A DNA stretch of 38,380 bases from Lachnospiraceae bacterium NC2004 (GCA_000621905.1 JHXB01000020.1:1-38380), one strand, 5' to 3'; positions 1 through 9,771 are shown, counted from the first letter of the stretch. Notes: generated by a model from the letters alone, not told the origin. A program made the numbers and translations.

Positions 1-356
1 AGTAAAGCAGAAAACACCTCTTGGGCAGCCTCATTATCATTCACATATTCACTTCTCCATTTATCAGGTACACATTCATATTGCGTCGTCTCTATTGAAG
101 TTTTGTTATTGGATATCAGAGTAGCAACAAGCACCATAATTATTATAACCAAAGTTGGAAGAGACAGTAAAGATCCTATAATGATAAAAACTGTCGGGTG
201 TTTCTTACCTTTGTTGTCAGGATTTCTCCTCTTCACGACACCGGCAATTAGAAAGATCAAGCCTAGAACGAGCATGAACAAAAGGATTCCTATAATTATT
301 GCCAAAAAAGCCATTATCATTGCAAAAAAAGCCATTATCATTGATGCAAATGCCAT
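1..356 (-). CDS. Partial membrane protein, runs off left edge
   Basis: An open frame on the minus strand starts at ATG 356 and stays open to base 1, giving about 118 residues. The start was chosen because GAGG lies six bases upstream; in-frame ATGs at 368 and 380 have no visible ribosome binding site. The N-terminus is a hydrophobic helix made partly of a 21-nt tandem repeat (AMIMAFF-type units, about 301-343). A basic loop (VVKRRNPDNKGKKH) and a second hydrophobic helix follow, then a polar tail (SNNKTSIETTQYE...). This looks like two membrane segments with an extracytoplasmic C-terminal part. I do not recognise the family. It lies outside the att-bounded elements, so it may belong to the chromosome or to a third element. 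Confidence 0.6.
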   Translation of the reverse strand, partial: MAFASMIMAFFAMIMAFLAIIIGILLFMLVLGLIFLIAGVVKRRNPDNKGKKHPTVFIIIGSLLSLPTLVIIIMVLVATLISNNKTSIETTQYECVPDKWRSEYVNDNEAAQEVFSAL

Positions 357-451
357 ACGCCACCTCATACAATAAATCATTATAGTTTTTTACAGTATAG
401 CGCCGTGTAGGATATTTGTAAAGTGATAGGAACGAAGATGGCAACAGCCCT

Positions 452-467
452 GAAGATGGGACTTGAA
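452..467. repeat. Left att core copy of element A (tRNA-Leu 3' end)
   Basis: GAAGATGGGACTTGAA matches 16 bases of the 3' end of the tRNA-Leu gene at 29601-29684. The same segment recurs at 11806-11828. The flanks here differ (CCT before, TAT after), so this copy is shorter and more diverged than the other two. Arm-like repeats follow at 523-542 with the same geometry as at the left end of element B, which supports an attachment site over chance. Confidence 0.75.
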
Positions 468-520
468 TATTTTCCGCTCATAAAACATAGAGAAATGGTG
501 GGTTACGGAGCCAGCATTTT

Positions 521-3500
521 TTAGTCACCCACCAGGTCACCCGTTTTATACTCTTCCGGTGCCTCTACCTCTGATATTTTGTATTTACCAGGGTAAAGTG
601 GCTTAACGGTAAGTTTTCTTCCGCTTTCGTAAGTAACTTCCTGATCTGCAAGAGTTGCCTCACCTGAAGCATCTGTTACAAGATAACCTACTACAGTACC
701 GCGCTTTAAGTTCTGATTAGCTGATGTTACCACAGAACCTTTCTTAACAATTAATTCTCCGGTCTTAGCCCTTATATCTCTAGGAGCAACAACATCATAT
801 CCTAAAGTTGCGTATTGAGAACTATCTACATAATCGCTTACCAAGATATCTTCGTTTGCAGTTATCTCATAGCAAGCATATTGTAATCTCTCTCCTGTTT
901 CGTTATCTTCCTTAATAACCTTTACAGTGCCTCTCTTAGGTGGGTTGTCAGGGAATTTATTAGTTTCTCTAGTAAACTCATAATCAACACTATCCATTGT
1001 GTTAATCTTAAAGCTTGCTTCCCATGATACTAACTCTCTCTTAACTGTTGCTCTTTCTTCCTTAACAACATAATCAAAGTTATAATAACCTAAGAATTCT
1101 CCACCAGGAGCTGTTGGGTCAATATCCTTTGCTGTATAAGTACCATCTTTATTATCAGTAAGTTCAAGGAATCTGTTTCCATTTTTATCGTAAAGACCAT
1201 ATTTAAGACCTGCAATCTTACCATCAAGTCTCTCTGATGCTCTCTTTTCAACCTTTACATTAAATGGAATAGGTGTGTTCCTGAAATCTATAGCATCATT
1301 AGTATCATGCTCTACTTCCGAATCAATAGCTTCGGTCAACTCGATTACATCATCTTTAGGCCATACACCTACTGATTTATATTCTCCTGATTCTGTTGAA
1401 CCATCTCCATATGTCTTTATGTATGATACAACATTAGGTTTAGATTTATTTCTAAACTCAAGAAGAATCTTCTTTAACTGTTTTCCTTCAGGTTCTTTAT
1501 AAAATTCAGGAGGAGTTGTTTCTTCAATGATTATTTTTGCGTTCTCATTCTCCTCTGAAACTTCAAGTACACCCGAATCAAATGAACCATTGGCATCTGT
1601 TGTGAACTCCCACTCTTTATTACCAACAGCCTCTGTTACGGTATATTCCGCACCTGAAAGGTCAAGATTACCGGTTCTGTCTTTCTTTTTAACCTTAAAT
1701 CTAATTTTAGGTGGTTGTTCATCATTTTCAAATTCAAGCGGAACAGATAATACGTAAGGATTATCTTTAGTACCCGCACCTGTTACTACCATTGTGTTAC
1801 TTACTGTAGAACCGTCAGCGCAATTAATAGTACAAGCACCTGTTCTCATAGAAATTGTATATGATGAAACTTGCTCACCTCTCGGTGCAAAATAATTCTT
1901 AATCTGTCCCGTCTCAGTTATTGTAAATGAACAAGACTTATTATTCTGTGCACACTGTATCACACCTGTAGACGCTTCACCCTTAGTAGTTGTACCCGAA
2001 GAACCGGTTGTAAGAGTAGTTGAATAAGAAGAATTCTCTTCTTTTACGTTAAACTTAAATCCGTTAAGTTTTTCATCACTCTTGCTGTCTTTCTTTAAGA
2101 TATTAATCTTTACGTACTTCTTTGGTGGGTTGATGAACTTAATAGGCAAATCACTATCTATTGAAAGATAATGAAGAGTATCAGTAACAGAGACCTCTCT
2201 GTACCTTGTTTCTGTACCTACTGCATTACCACTAGCGTCATATATATCCACTTCATAAGGAATTGATTCACTCCTTGTTTTATATTCCAATTTTTCCTTA
2301 AGTGGAATACCACCAGAACGAACCATATTTCCACTCGAATTATATCCGTAGTAATTAATATATTTTTGGCTCGGCAATACATTTACATCATAACGAACAG
2401 GATCATCACTGTCAGGTGAATAATACTCATCTGGCGGTTGAATCTCTCTTATAACAAAATCCTGAATAATACTATTATTTAGTTGTATATTTTTCCATTC
2501 GACTTTGCCGCTTCCATCTGTAGTTTTGGTAGGTGATATTGTATCTACACCAAAAGTTGGGCTTGAGATATTAATCTTAGCACCACTTAAATACTGATTG
2601 GTTTCTTTATCTTGTTTAGATGCCTTTAACGAAACCCAATAGTATGCTTCCGGAGGAATTTCCTTCTTATCATTAATGAATTCTGCTTCAGCATAATATG
2701 CCCCATTATCGGTTTTTACGGACACGCTTGAACCATCAACTGTTATCCCTGTAACTCTATCACCCGACTTGGTAAATGTTATGGTATGTTGTGTAGGTTG
2801 CCCCGAATGCGGTTCGTCATATCCCACCGGTGGAGTTGTTTCTCTTACAACTATCGTGGCAGTATCCCCTGTCATTGTTCCAGCTTGGCTAAACGAACCT
2901 CCTGAACTTTGTGTCATACTTGTTTGAGTAGAATCAACATTGGTCATATCGAGTGAATACTGTCCACCATCTACATTTGCTAGGGATTCCGCATCCTTCT
3001 TTATTACCTTAACCTTAACTTTAACCGGATTGGTATCCTTTGTATTGACAAATGCTACTGTAGCTGTCTTTGGACTACCGGTAGTTGATACCGATACACC
3101 GGATACAGATGATGTTACATCATTACCATTAGAATCTACAGCTTGGTAAGAACCGTTACTAAAATTCAGTATATAACGTTTTACCTGACTACCTTTAGGC
3201 ATCTGATATCCTTCAGGGGCCTTAGTTTCAGTTACTCTGAATGATTTATCGGTATTCGCAGGGTTTATGTCAATTTCCTCAGTTACTACTCTTCCGTTTT
3301 CTTCGGTAATATAAGGATTATTACCACATTCTACCCATCCACCATTACCGTCTGATTGTTCTATTGTATACTCTGCACCTGCAAGAGCTACGCCTGTATC
3401 AGATTTCTTATTAATAGTTATCTTTACAGGGGTAACTCCCATTCCCACATATGCCATGTTAGTTTTAACAGGCTCAGGATCACTATCTTTAGGATCTACA

Positions 3501-5419
3501 TATCCGATTTTTGCCAGAAATGCACCTTCATTAGGTATCCATATTTTATTTTGATACATAAAAGGAGCATAGTCCGGTTTTTCAGTTTCTGCACCTTCGG
3601 ACAAATCAAAATTTGCGTCCTTTACCCTAACAGGGAATACCCAATAAACATCTAGACCCTTCTGTAAATTACTATCACTCTTAAGTAATGTGCTTAACTG
3701 ACTTTGATTATCTATTAACGCTTTAAGCGACCCTTCACTTTCTTCTATGGTTATTTCACTTAACGAGTAATTTCCCGCATTAGTTTTTGAATAAACATTT
3801 GCCTTTTTTTCAACAATTTCGAATTGCGGAATGAGGTTATCCGAAAAACCTAACTCGGTATTCTTTACGGTTGCCTTTCCTGATTTAGCAATAGTTCCTT
3901 TAATAACAAAGTAAAACGTATTACCCGAATCCATTATATTAGGACCATCAACTGTTGTATCTCCTTTTGATATTACACTATAGTTATTGATTGCTTGTTC
4001 ACACTGACTAACATTAGTCGGATTTGTTGCAGTCACTCCTTTATATGCCTCGGCATCTGTAAAAAAGGCGTCACCATCTATAGCCATATAACCATTAGCC
4101 CAGTTTTCCTTGTTCTGATGATTCCATGAACCTTGTGCAAATGTATATGTTAACTCTACTGATTTACCTGAGTAAGCTATTGCAAGACCGGTACGCCATG
4201 CTAGTCCGTCTCTAACAAAAGTATTACCACCTCCAGGAGCATATATATATAAGTATTTTCCGTCTGTTTCATTATATCTTAAATAATGATAGTCACGCCC
4301 TGCTGAATCAGCCGGTTGATATCCATGCCATGCTGAGTAAGGCTTAGTTTTTGGTGTATATCCAGTCCAATAAGAAATGCCTCTAATAGTTCCTTTTTCA
4401 CCTAAATCGGTGGCACTTCGTTGTGCTTTAGTTGTGCTAAATGTATAATTTGCCGGAGAAGAATATACAACATAATCCACATTATTACCAAATCTTACAC
4501 CCTGTTGTGAGTCTATATCATATAACTGTCCATATCCTTTTACTCTATAAGAATTTGATTCTACTTTTTCTTTTGTATTATATTTTGTTTCACTATGTTT
4601 TACAAAGTAGTGTGTTATAGAGATCGAATCAATTCCAGATGTAATTATACCTACTCTTTTAGAAAGCGTTATACCCGATTTTATTTTTTTGGGAGAACCA
4701 TCTGAATACGTTTTACTTGTGAGTTCCACACTATTAACATATAAGTAAAGATCAATACTTTGACCTTTGTACTTACCAACATTAGCATACCGCCCCATAA
4801 AACCTACATAATCTGAAGCTTTATCACTTACGTATACATATCCGGTTTTACTGTAATTATGAGTTATATCTTCCTGAAGCGCCCTATAATACTCTTTCGA
4901 AATATCATTTACGGTTTTTGTTGTTAATCCTGATTTATTAACAACATTAATACCACCACTTCCCGGATTCATACAAAACTCTCTGTATCCATCATTAACA
5001 TCATTAAATGTTTCCTTGTGATACATATACTTTTTAGGAGTCTCATTACCGGCACAAATAAGCTTAGTACCATCTCCGCCCGAAAACTTCAACTCCTTAT
5101 CCTTTGTATCTGGAAGATTTTTATCCCCACTTGTTTGCCAGCTTTTAACTGTATTTTCTTTAGGCGGATTTAAATTTAATAAACTTTGGTTAATCTCCCA
5201 AGTATCTTCCGCTAATTCCTTTTCTTCTTTCGCTTGCTTTTTCGCTTCTTTTAAATCCATCTCGTTCTCTTCAGCCGATTTATCTTCATCCGAATCGCTG
5301 TTTAACTTAAAGACCTTTGAAAAGAAACTTTCAGCATGCACTGTATTAGCAGGATAATATGAGATTATACTACTTAATACAAATATAGCTATTATAAGTA
5401 TCGTAATCTTTTTCTTCAT
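521..5419 (-). CDS. Large CnaB-repeat surface adhesin, C-terminally truncated
   Basis: This 1632-residue protein starts with a Sec signal peptide (hydrophobic core IIAIFVLSSIISYY, residues about 5-30). Residues about 80-650 form a large unrecognised head region. About seven CnaB/SpaA-like domains follow, starting near residues 661, 799, 925, 1101, 1238, 1385 and 1496. Each opens with a Lys-rich strand such as VKITINKK or IRFKVKKKD. Most have a late Glu motif (VTETKAPEGY, IEETTPPEFY), and several a closing Asn (FVNTK, EFIND), the residues expected for isopeptide cross-links. ATG 5419 has AAGGAG eight bases upstream. The last CnaB domain ends soon after SEVEAPEEYKTG; there is no LPXTG, hydrophobic anchor or basic tail, and the final codons lie in the element's arm sites. 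A pilin-like adhesin that has lost its wall anchor is the best reading. Confidence 0.9.
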   Translation of the reverse strand: MKKKITILIIAIFVLSSIISYYPANTVHAESFFSKVFKLNSDSDEDKSAEENEMDLKEAKKQAKEEKELAEDTWEINQSLLNLNPPKENTVKSWQTSGDKNLPDTKDKELKFSGGDGTKLICAGNETPKKYMYHKETFNDVNDGYREFCMNPGSGGINVVNKSGLTTKTVNDISKEYYRALQEDITHNYSKTGYVYVSDKASDYVGFMGRYANVGKYKGQSIDLYLYVNSVELTSKTYSDGSPKKIKSGITLSKRVGIITSGIDSISITHYFVKHSETKYNTKEKVESNSYRVKGYGQLYDIDSQQGVRFGNNVDYVVYSSPANYTFSTTKAQRSATDLGEKGTIRGISYWTGYTPKTKPYSAWHGYQPADSAGRDYHYLRYNETDGKYLYIYAPGGGNTFVRDGLAWRTGLAIAYSGKSVELTYTFAQGSWNHQNKENWANGYMAIDGDAFFTDAEAYKGVTATNPTNVSQCEQAINNYSVISKGDTTVDGPNIMDSGNTFYFVIKGTIAKSGKATVKNTELGFSDNLIPQFEIVEKKANVYSKTNAGNYSLSEITIEESEGSLKALIDNQSQLSTLLKSDSNLQKGLDVYWVFPVRVKDANFDLSEGAETEKPDYAPFMYQNKIWIPNEGAFLAKIGYVDPKDSDPEPVKTNMAYVGMGVTPVKITINKKSDTGVALAGAEYTIEQSDGNGGWVECGNNPYITEENGRVVTEEIDINPANTDKSFRVTETKAPEGYQMPKGSQVKRYILNFSNGSYQAVDSNGNDVTSSVSGVSVSTTGSPKTATVAFVNTKDTNPVKVKVKVIKKDAESLANVDGGQYSLDMTNVDSTQTSMTQSSGGSFSQAGTMTGDTATIVVRETTPPVGYDEPHSGQPTQHTITFTKSGDRVTGITVDGSSVSVKTDNGAYYAEAEFINDKKEIPPEAYYWVSLKASKQDKETNQYLSGAKINISSPTFGVDTISPTKTTDGSGKVEWKNIQLNNSIIQDFVIREIQPPDEYYSPDSDDPVRYDVNVLPSQKYINYYGYNSSGNMVRSGGIPLKEKLEYKTRSESIPYEVDIYDASGNAVGTETRYREVSVTDTLHYLSIDSDLPIKFINPPKKYVKINILKKDSKSDEKLNGFKFNVKEENSSYSTTLTTGSSGTTTKGEASTGVIQCAQNNKSCSFTITETGQIKNYFAPRGEQVSSYTISMRTGACTINCADGSTVSNTMVVTGAGTKDNPYVLSVPLEFENDEQPPKIRFKVKKKDRTGNLDLSGAEYTVTEAVGNKEWEFTTDANGSFDSGVLEVSEENENAKIIIEETTPPEFYKEPEGKQLKKILLEFRNKSKPNVVSYIKTYGDGSTESGEYKSVGVWPKDDVIELTEAIDSEVEHDTNDAIDFRNTPIPFNVKVEKRASERLDGKIAGLKYGLYDKNGNRFLELTDNKDGTYTAKDIDPTAPGGEFLGYYNFDYVVKEERATVKRELVSWEASFKINTMDSVDYEFTRETNKFPDNPPKRGTVKVIKEDNETGERLQYACYEITANEDILVSDYVDSSQYATLGYDVVAPRDIRAKTGELIVKKGSVVTSANQNLKRGTVVGYLVTDASGEATLADQEVTYESGRKLTVKPLYPGKYKISEVEAPEEYKTGDLVGD
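523..542. repeat. Integrase arm-type repeats, left end of element A
   Basis: Two repeats, AGTCACCC (523-530) and GGTCACCC (535-542), sit about 56 bases inside the att core. Element B has AGTCATCTC and AGTCATCTCC at the matching place (11887-11908). They overlap the last codons and the stop of the adhesin gene. The role as integrase binding sites is inferred from position and repetition. Confidence 0.55.
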
Positions 5420-5480
5420 AAGGCATCTCCTTTACAAAAATCATTTCTGTATATTAATATACAAAATTTTTAATAAAGAA

Positions 5481-5516
5481 GAGAAAAAAAAGAACGCAGA
5501 GCATAATGCTCTGCGT
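5481..5516 (-). terminator. Rho-independent terminator after the 564-residue gene
   Basis: A perfect 11-bp inverted repeat (ACGCAGAGCAT, one base, complement) lies at 5494-5516, nine bases past the stop of the gene at 5525-7219. On the minus strand it is followed by TTCTTTTTTTTCTC. It also separates that gene from the adhesin, which therefore probably has its own promoter in 5420-5490. Confidence 0.85.
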
Positions 5517-5524
5517 AACTTTCA

Positions 5525-7219
5525 TTACTTATTGGTAAAATTAATCTTCTTTACGCCAGTCCATTCACTGTAGTATCTTTTTGAAGAAATAAGCTTACCG
5601 TTCTTGTTGTACTTACAACCAACTTCTTTGTAGGCTCTAATTCTTATATAAGCTTTCTTGTACTTCTTATATACCTTCTTAGTGCCAACCTTCTTTTTAA
5701 GCACCTTATTACTGATAATAGGGCTGTTAGTGTAGTACGCTACTTCTGCGAGTACTTCAGCCTTTTTTGCTTTTTTCAAAGTTTTGCTGGTATATGAATA
5801 CTCTACTTCATATCCACTAATTTCAGGTCGTAAATTAACTTTATCAAACCAACTATTAGCGGCGTCGAAGCACAATCCCTTGCTAGTTGTATACATATAG
5901 CCCCTATGACTGAAATTACTATAATCGGTATCATCATACCAATCACTACTATAATCGCTATAAGGCGTTTTCTTATCACTCTTCTTACATACTATGTCGT
6001 TTATATCCGGCGTTTCAACGGTTATATTATTAAGTGTATAACCATATTTTACCGCCTCGTTATAAAGAACTTCTAGTACATATCGCGATAACTTAGTCAT
6101 CGGCATATCAACCTTTTCGTCGGTGTAAGCTTGTCCTGACTTTTTCTTCCCATCGTGCGTCCATACTCTCTTATAATCTGTGAAAAGTGAGCCTTTAGCA
6201 TTATAATAATCTACCAAAAACTTAATCTTTTCTTTTGTCAAGAATGAATAATCAGGATCATCGACATTACTCCATGCTCGCTCATCTTTAATTCTGTTGA
6301 ACAGATTACTTGCGTACATTTTGTAAAAACCCTGTTTTTCATTCTCGTTAACAGTCAGAGTAACATAATATATCGTTTTATCATCATTAGATATATCTGT
6401 ATAAGATACACTTGGAAGGGTTGGAGAATTAAACTCTGTATACTTATATGTATTAACCTTTGAGTTACGATACTCAGTAATACCGAGTCTATTATTCCCT
6501 GGTTCACACAAAAGGTCAAGCTTTTTCTCACCAACATAAACACCCTGAGGATCATAATCAACAGTCAATTCCTTATAGCCGTCATACTTAGCTGTGGCAA
6601 TCTGATACTCAACTGAACCCTCCTTATAAGCAGATAAAGCATTATACTTATTATACTCTGCTGCAAGTTCCTTTGAGCGATCAGTTTCGATGTAATATAA
6701 AAAAGTACCATTATCGTCACCTTTCATCGCGTAAAAAGTATCTCTTAATACATTATTACGTAAGTTCTGATAATAGTACTGATGTGTTTCAGTTATTTCC
6801 ATTGACTTTACAAGATTGATTAACTTTGTTCGATATTGTTCTTTAGTAATAGTACGATGGTTGTGCTGTTTCTCCCAACACACAACCCTATCAGCTAACA
6901 AATCGAAAGCTTTGTTAAAAACATCTTCGTCATTCAAACTCACATCATAATACATCTTATTGATTGTATTCAGCACCTCATCAGTTGTAGAAGGATAAGT
7001 AGGTCCAATCTCAAGCGCCTTCCATCTAGTGTCACAGATACCTGTAGTAGCGTAATCACCACCTACAACACCAGCCTCATCAAGAGTTCCTGCTTTGCTA
7101 GAAGTATTAACACCAATTAAAGCTGTAATAGCAAAAACCGCTACTAACATAACAGCAATAATCCTGCTAACCTTTCCTTCAGTATTCAATTTTTTGTTAT
7201 TAATCATATTCTTATTCAT
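5525..7219 (-). CDS. Secreted protein with Fn3-like C-terminal domain
   Basis: A 564-residue protein with a long signal peptide (charged N-region about residues 1-19, core AVMLVAVFAITALIGV, cleavage near residue 44). The middle part is rich in Tyr, Asp and Lys, and I do not recognise it. The C-terminal ~110 residues (YEVEYSYTSKTLKKAK ... AYIRIRAYK ... YYSEWTGVKKI) fit the fibronectin-III-like module common at the ends of Clostridia surface proteins. ATG 7219 has AAGGAGGA upstream. There is no wall-anchor motif. Its first 43 residues match those of the protein at 8104-9771 with one change, while the rest differs. Secretion is well supported; function is unknown. Confidence 0.85.
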   Translation of the reverse strand: MNKNMINNKKLNTEGKVSRIIAVMLVAVFAITALIGVNTSSKAGTLDEAGVVGGDYATTGICDTRWKALEIGPTYPSTTDEVLNTINKMYYDVSLNDEDVFNKAFDLLADRVVCWEKQHNHRTITKEQYRTKLINLVKSMEITETHQYYYQNLRNNVLRDTFYAMKGDDNGTFLYYIETDRSKELAAEYNKYNALSAYKEGSVEYQIATAKYDGYKELTVDYDPQGVYVGEKKLDLLCEPGNNRLGITEYRNSKVNTYKYTEFNSPTLPSVSYTDISNDDKTIYYVTLTVNENEKQGFYKMYASNLFNRIKDERAWSNVDDPDYSFLTKEKIKFLVDYYNAKGSLFTDYKRVWTHDGKKKSGQAYTDEKVDMPMTKLSRYVLEVLYNEAVKYGYTLNNITVETPDINDIVCKKSDKKTPYSDYSSDWYDDTDYSNFSHRGYMYTTSKGLCFDAANSWFDKVNLRPEISGYEVEYSYTSKTLKKAKKAEVLAEVAYYTNSPIISNKVLKKKVGTKKVYKKYKKAYIRIRAYKEVGCKYNKNGKLISSKRYYSEWTGVKKINFTNK

Positions 7220-7238
7220 AATTATTCCTCCTTCGCAT
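7088..7238 (-). repeat. Signal-peptide cassette, copy 1
   Basis: This 151-bp block holds the ribosome binding site and the first ~43 codons of the 564-residue protein. It is nearly identical to 9640-9787, with two or three base changes in the coding part. Copy 1 has a full AAGGAGGA; copy 2 lacks three of those bases. Similarity stops abruptly on both sides, which points to recent gene conversion or shuffling of a secretion leader. Confidence 0.85.
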
Positions 7239-7367
7239 GATTAATTTTTTTGTTATGATTAATATTACGGTTTTTTTTATTTTTTTTGAGAACTTAGTTC
7301 GTGTGACTTGTTTTTGGGGTTTATTGTACTATTTATCTTTTATTTTTGGTTTGTTTCTCCTATTATA

Positions 7368-7394
7368 AACCCACCGACTTCTTGCCGATGGGTT
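7368..7394 (-). terminator. Weak terminator-like hairpin
   Basis: AACCCATCG pairs with CGGTGGGTT on the minus strand (one G-U pair, nine-base loop), about 44 bases past the stop of the gene at 7438-7662. Only TTATAAT follows, with no solid T-run, so termination is possible but not convincing. Confidence 0.4.
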
Positions 7395-7437
7395 CAGTAA
7401 TATACTATAATTATCACATCTCTTTAGATAAACACTC

Positions 7438-7662
7438 TTAACCTACTTGCTGCATCTTATTCGTTGCACTATAACTATGAAAATCTGGTTGGTTTGCAAT
7501 AAACTCAATTACATCACTTGAGAATAAATCCGTTCCATTGCTCATATATTCATTCAATAATTCTATATGAGTAGGATCCTTCTTAGCATAATTGATCACG
7601 CCTAAAATAAAATCATCATACGCATCTGATATATTGCTTAATTGTTGTATTAATTCTTTCAT
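7438..7662 (-). CDS. Small hypothetical protein, second gene of a pair
   Basis: This encodes 74 residues starting MKELIQQLSNISDAYDDF. ATG 7662 has AGGAGG seven bases upstream; a TTG two codons earlier is less likely. The protein is acidic and probably helical, with no signal peptide or membrane segment, and ends SYSATNKMQQVG. It starts 14 bases after the stop of the gene at 7677-7913, so the two form one operon. I do not recognise the family. A toxin/immunity or toxin/antitoxin pair is conceivable from size and arrangement alone, but nothing in the sequence shows it. Confidence 0.65.
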   Translation of the reverse strand: MKELIQQLSNISDAYDDFILGVINYAKKDPTHIELLNEYMSNGTDLFSSDVIEFIANQPDFHSYSATNKMQQVG

Positions 7663-7676
7663 ACACAAACCTCCTT

Positions 7677-7913
7677 TTAATCATAATACTTTTCAAATAT
7701 ATTATAATCGCCATAACCACGATTCTCTACATAATAAACACACCAATTCCTCTCTAAATCTCTCGTTCTGTGCATTATAAGCTTTTTACTTTTGTATTTA
7801 GTATAATTGGTACTTATTTCCTGACAAACTTTTGCTATTTCTGCATTATCTAATTCAAGGCTGGGATATGAAAACGGAATTCCATTCATATCATATCGTA
7901 TGTTATTACTCAT
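7677..7913 (-). CDS. Small hypothetical protein, first gene of a pair
   Basis: This encodes 78 residues starting MSNNIRYDMNGIPFSYPSLE. ATG 7913 was chosen because GGGAG lies about eight bases upstream; an in-frame start at 7952 would add 13 residues without such a site. The protein has many Tyr, Asn and Arg (RTRDLERNWCVYYVENRGYGDY), looks soluble, and is not recognised. It lies after the terminator at 8032-8073 and directly before the gene at 7438-7662. Transcription probably starts in 7920-8030. Confidence 0.65.
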   Translation of the reverse strand: MSNNIRYDMNGIPFSYPSLELDNAEIAKVCQEISTNYTKYKSKKLIMHRTRDLERNWCVYYVENRGYGDYNIFEKYYD

Positions 7914-8031
7914 ACTCTTTCTCCCTTCTTCAGATATTGAGAAAGTCACCAAAGGACTTTCTCTATGAAAATCCTTTAGTAAGGATATTATAACACATTA
8001 ATTCAAAAATTCAATTACATACATAAATATT

Positions 8032-8073
8032 TATAAAATCCCTTGCTTATTTTAATTAGCAAGGGATTTTATA
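8032..8073 (-). terminator. Strong hairpin terminator after the 555-residue gene
   Basis: A perfect 16-bp inverted repeat (TATAAAATCCCTTGCT and its complement) with a ten-base AT loop lies 31 bases past the stop at 8104. The minus-strand 3' arm ends GGGATTTTATAAATATTT, adequate for rho-independent termination. Its symmetry allows use in both directions. Confidence 0.75.
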
Positions 8074-8103
8074 TTATCTTTGTTTATGATGAAGTCAACC
8101 TCA

Positions 8104-9771
8104 TCAGTATGTTAATGAAGTCTTTTTCCAAGCGTAACGCCTAATGTCGTTTCCTTTTGCGTTCTTCTTTTTCTTCTTTACCGCATATACAGGAGACCAG
8201 TCGCCCCACGCTTTAAGTTCTTCATTATAAGGTCTAAACTGAACATAATAGGTCTTCTTCCAATGAGGAAGCCCAGTAGTTGAAGATCCACTATTAATCT
8301 CACCCATAGAATCGTATTGCTTTGTTTTCTTAACGGATGTAAATATACCAGCAGAATCAGCATCAACATAAACTTGCTTCTTCTTAGAATCTTTGGCGAT
8401 ATTCTTTTTGTATCCCCATCTTACTTGCCATCCATCTACTGTAACACCGTAAATACCGTCTTTAATATAACGCATATGTTTTTCCCATTTCTTCTCAGGA
8501 GTAATTCCATCTTGTGGTGGAGAATAACACAAAATACCGCTGTTATATACAAAGAATCCTTCGCCTGAACGCTCATGCAATTTCGATAACGGCAAGTATC
8601 TAGGCACCTCAATCTTTTCACTTTCAGGCTCATAGGCTAAAGTAATTGATACCATAGGTGTATACTCAGGATAGTTCTGAAACAAAGCAAAGTCCTCATC
8701 AAGCTCTGCCATCTTAGCATACAAATCTTCATATGTTAATTTGGTAACATCCAATGAATAGCCCAACTCGTCAGCACTTATCTTATATATTTTAGTTCCA
8801 GTTAGAAGCGTTGTCACACCTTTACCGTAACGTGGGTGACAAAGATCAGGGCTTACCCATATCTCTTTTAATTTAGCACCCTTAACCTTTGTAGAGACAT
8901 CTTTTGGAGCATTAGAACCCTTACTCAATACAAAATTGTTAGAAAAACTGTTGTTAAAGTATTCATAATCATCTGAACCTTTTTTATGATATCTAACATA
9001 TTTATATTCAACATATATATGATCCTTGCCTGTAGGTAAGTAAGTTATCTCCTTACCATTCATTTTATCAGCCTCAACAAGTGCTTCTGCCCAAGCTAAC
9101 TGATTCTCATTGATTGAATAATTCTTAAGTCCACCACTATCACTAACAACTGTAATATTAGTTGTATTATCATTAGTGGTTGAGTCATTATTCTGAGAAT
9201 TAGCATTAGACTCTGTAGTGATATTGACATTTGATTCCGTAGTCTGAGAACTAAGTTCATCCTTCTCCCAGTAAATATTGATAAAATAATCATACTTACT
9301 CTTATAGTGTCTTTTTAATTCTATCTGAAACCAATTATCAAAATTGTAATATGATAACTCAGATACATTTGAAAAATCTTCTACTCCGGAATCAGAATTG
9401 TAACTAGTCATATCTGATGAACCAATAAGCCAGTATGCATTCCAGGTATCATTAGCATCGATGATAAGCTTCGTTAATGTCCATCTGCTTACCTTATACC
9501 CATCCTTCTTAACACTTGAAACAATATTATTCATATTGATCGGTGCGGATGTAGGTGTCATTGCAATATCTGATACCTCACTGCCACCGTTAGTGTTGAA
9601 GCTAATAGTATATGTATTGCCCGTAACATTATCAAAAGCTCCTGCCTTGCTAGAAGTATTAACACCAATTAAAGCTGTAATAGCAAAAACCGCTACAAAC
9701 ATAACAGCAATAATCCTGCTAACCTTTCCTTCAGTATTCAATTTTTTGTTATTAATCATATTCTTATTCAT
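8104..9771 (-). CDS. Secreted protein with InlB B-type repeat
   Basis: A 555-residue protein with the same signal peptide as the one at 5525-7219. After cleavage, residues about 50-100 (YTISFNTNGGSEVSD ... GYKVSRWTL) match the Listeria-Bacteroides/InlB B-repeat type. A Ser/Thr/Asn linker (residues about 175-210) follows, then an unrecognised core. The C-terminus (YYVQFRPYNEELKAWGDWS) resembles the last strands of the Fn3-like module of the sister protein, with a Lys-rich tail. There is no LPXTG. The ribosome binding site is only AAGGA because three bases present in the sister gene are missing. Location outside the membrane is confident; role unknown, surface binding plausible. Confidence 0.85.
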   Translation of the reverse strand: MNKNMINNKKLNTEGKVSRIIAVMFVAVFAITALIGVNTSSKAGAFDNVTGNTYTISFNTNGGSEVSDIAMTPTSAPINMNNIVSSVKKDGYKVSRWTLTKLIIDANDTWNAYWLIGSSDMTSYNSDSGVEDFSNVSELSYYNFDNWFQIELKRHYKSKYDYFINIYWEKDELSSQTTESNVNITTESNANSQNNDSTTNDNTTNITVVSDSGGLKNYSINENQLAWAEALVEADKMNGKEITYLPTGKDHIYVEYKYVRYHKKGSDDYEYFNNSFSNNFVLSKGSNAPKDVSTKVKGAKLKEIWVSPDLCHPRYGKGVTTLLTGTKIYKISADELGYSLDVTKLTYEDLYAKMAELDEDFALFQNYPEYTPMVSITLAYEPESEKIEVPRYLPLSKLHERSGEGFFVYNSGILCYSPPQDGITPEKKWEKHMRYIKDGIYGVTVDGWQVRWGYKKNIAKDSKKKQVYVDADSAGIFTSVKKTKQYDSMGEINSGSSTTGLPHWKKTYYVQFRPYNEELKAWGDWSPVYAVKKKKKNAKGNDIRRYAWKKTSLTY

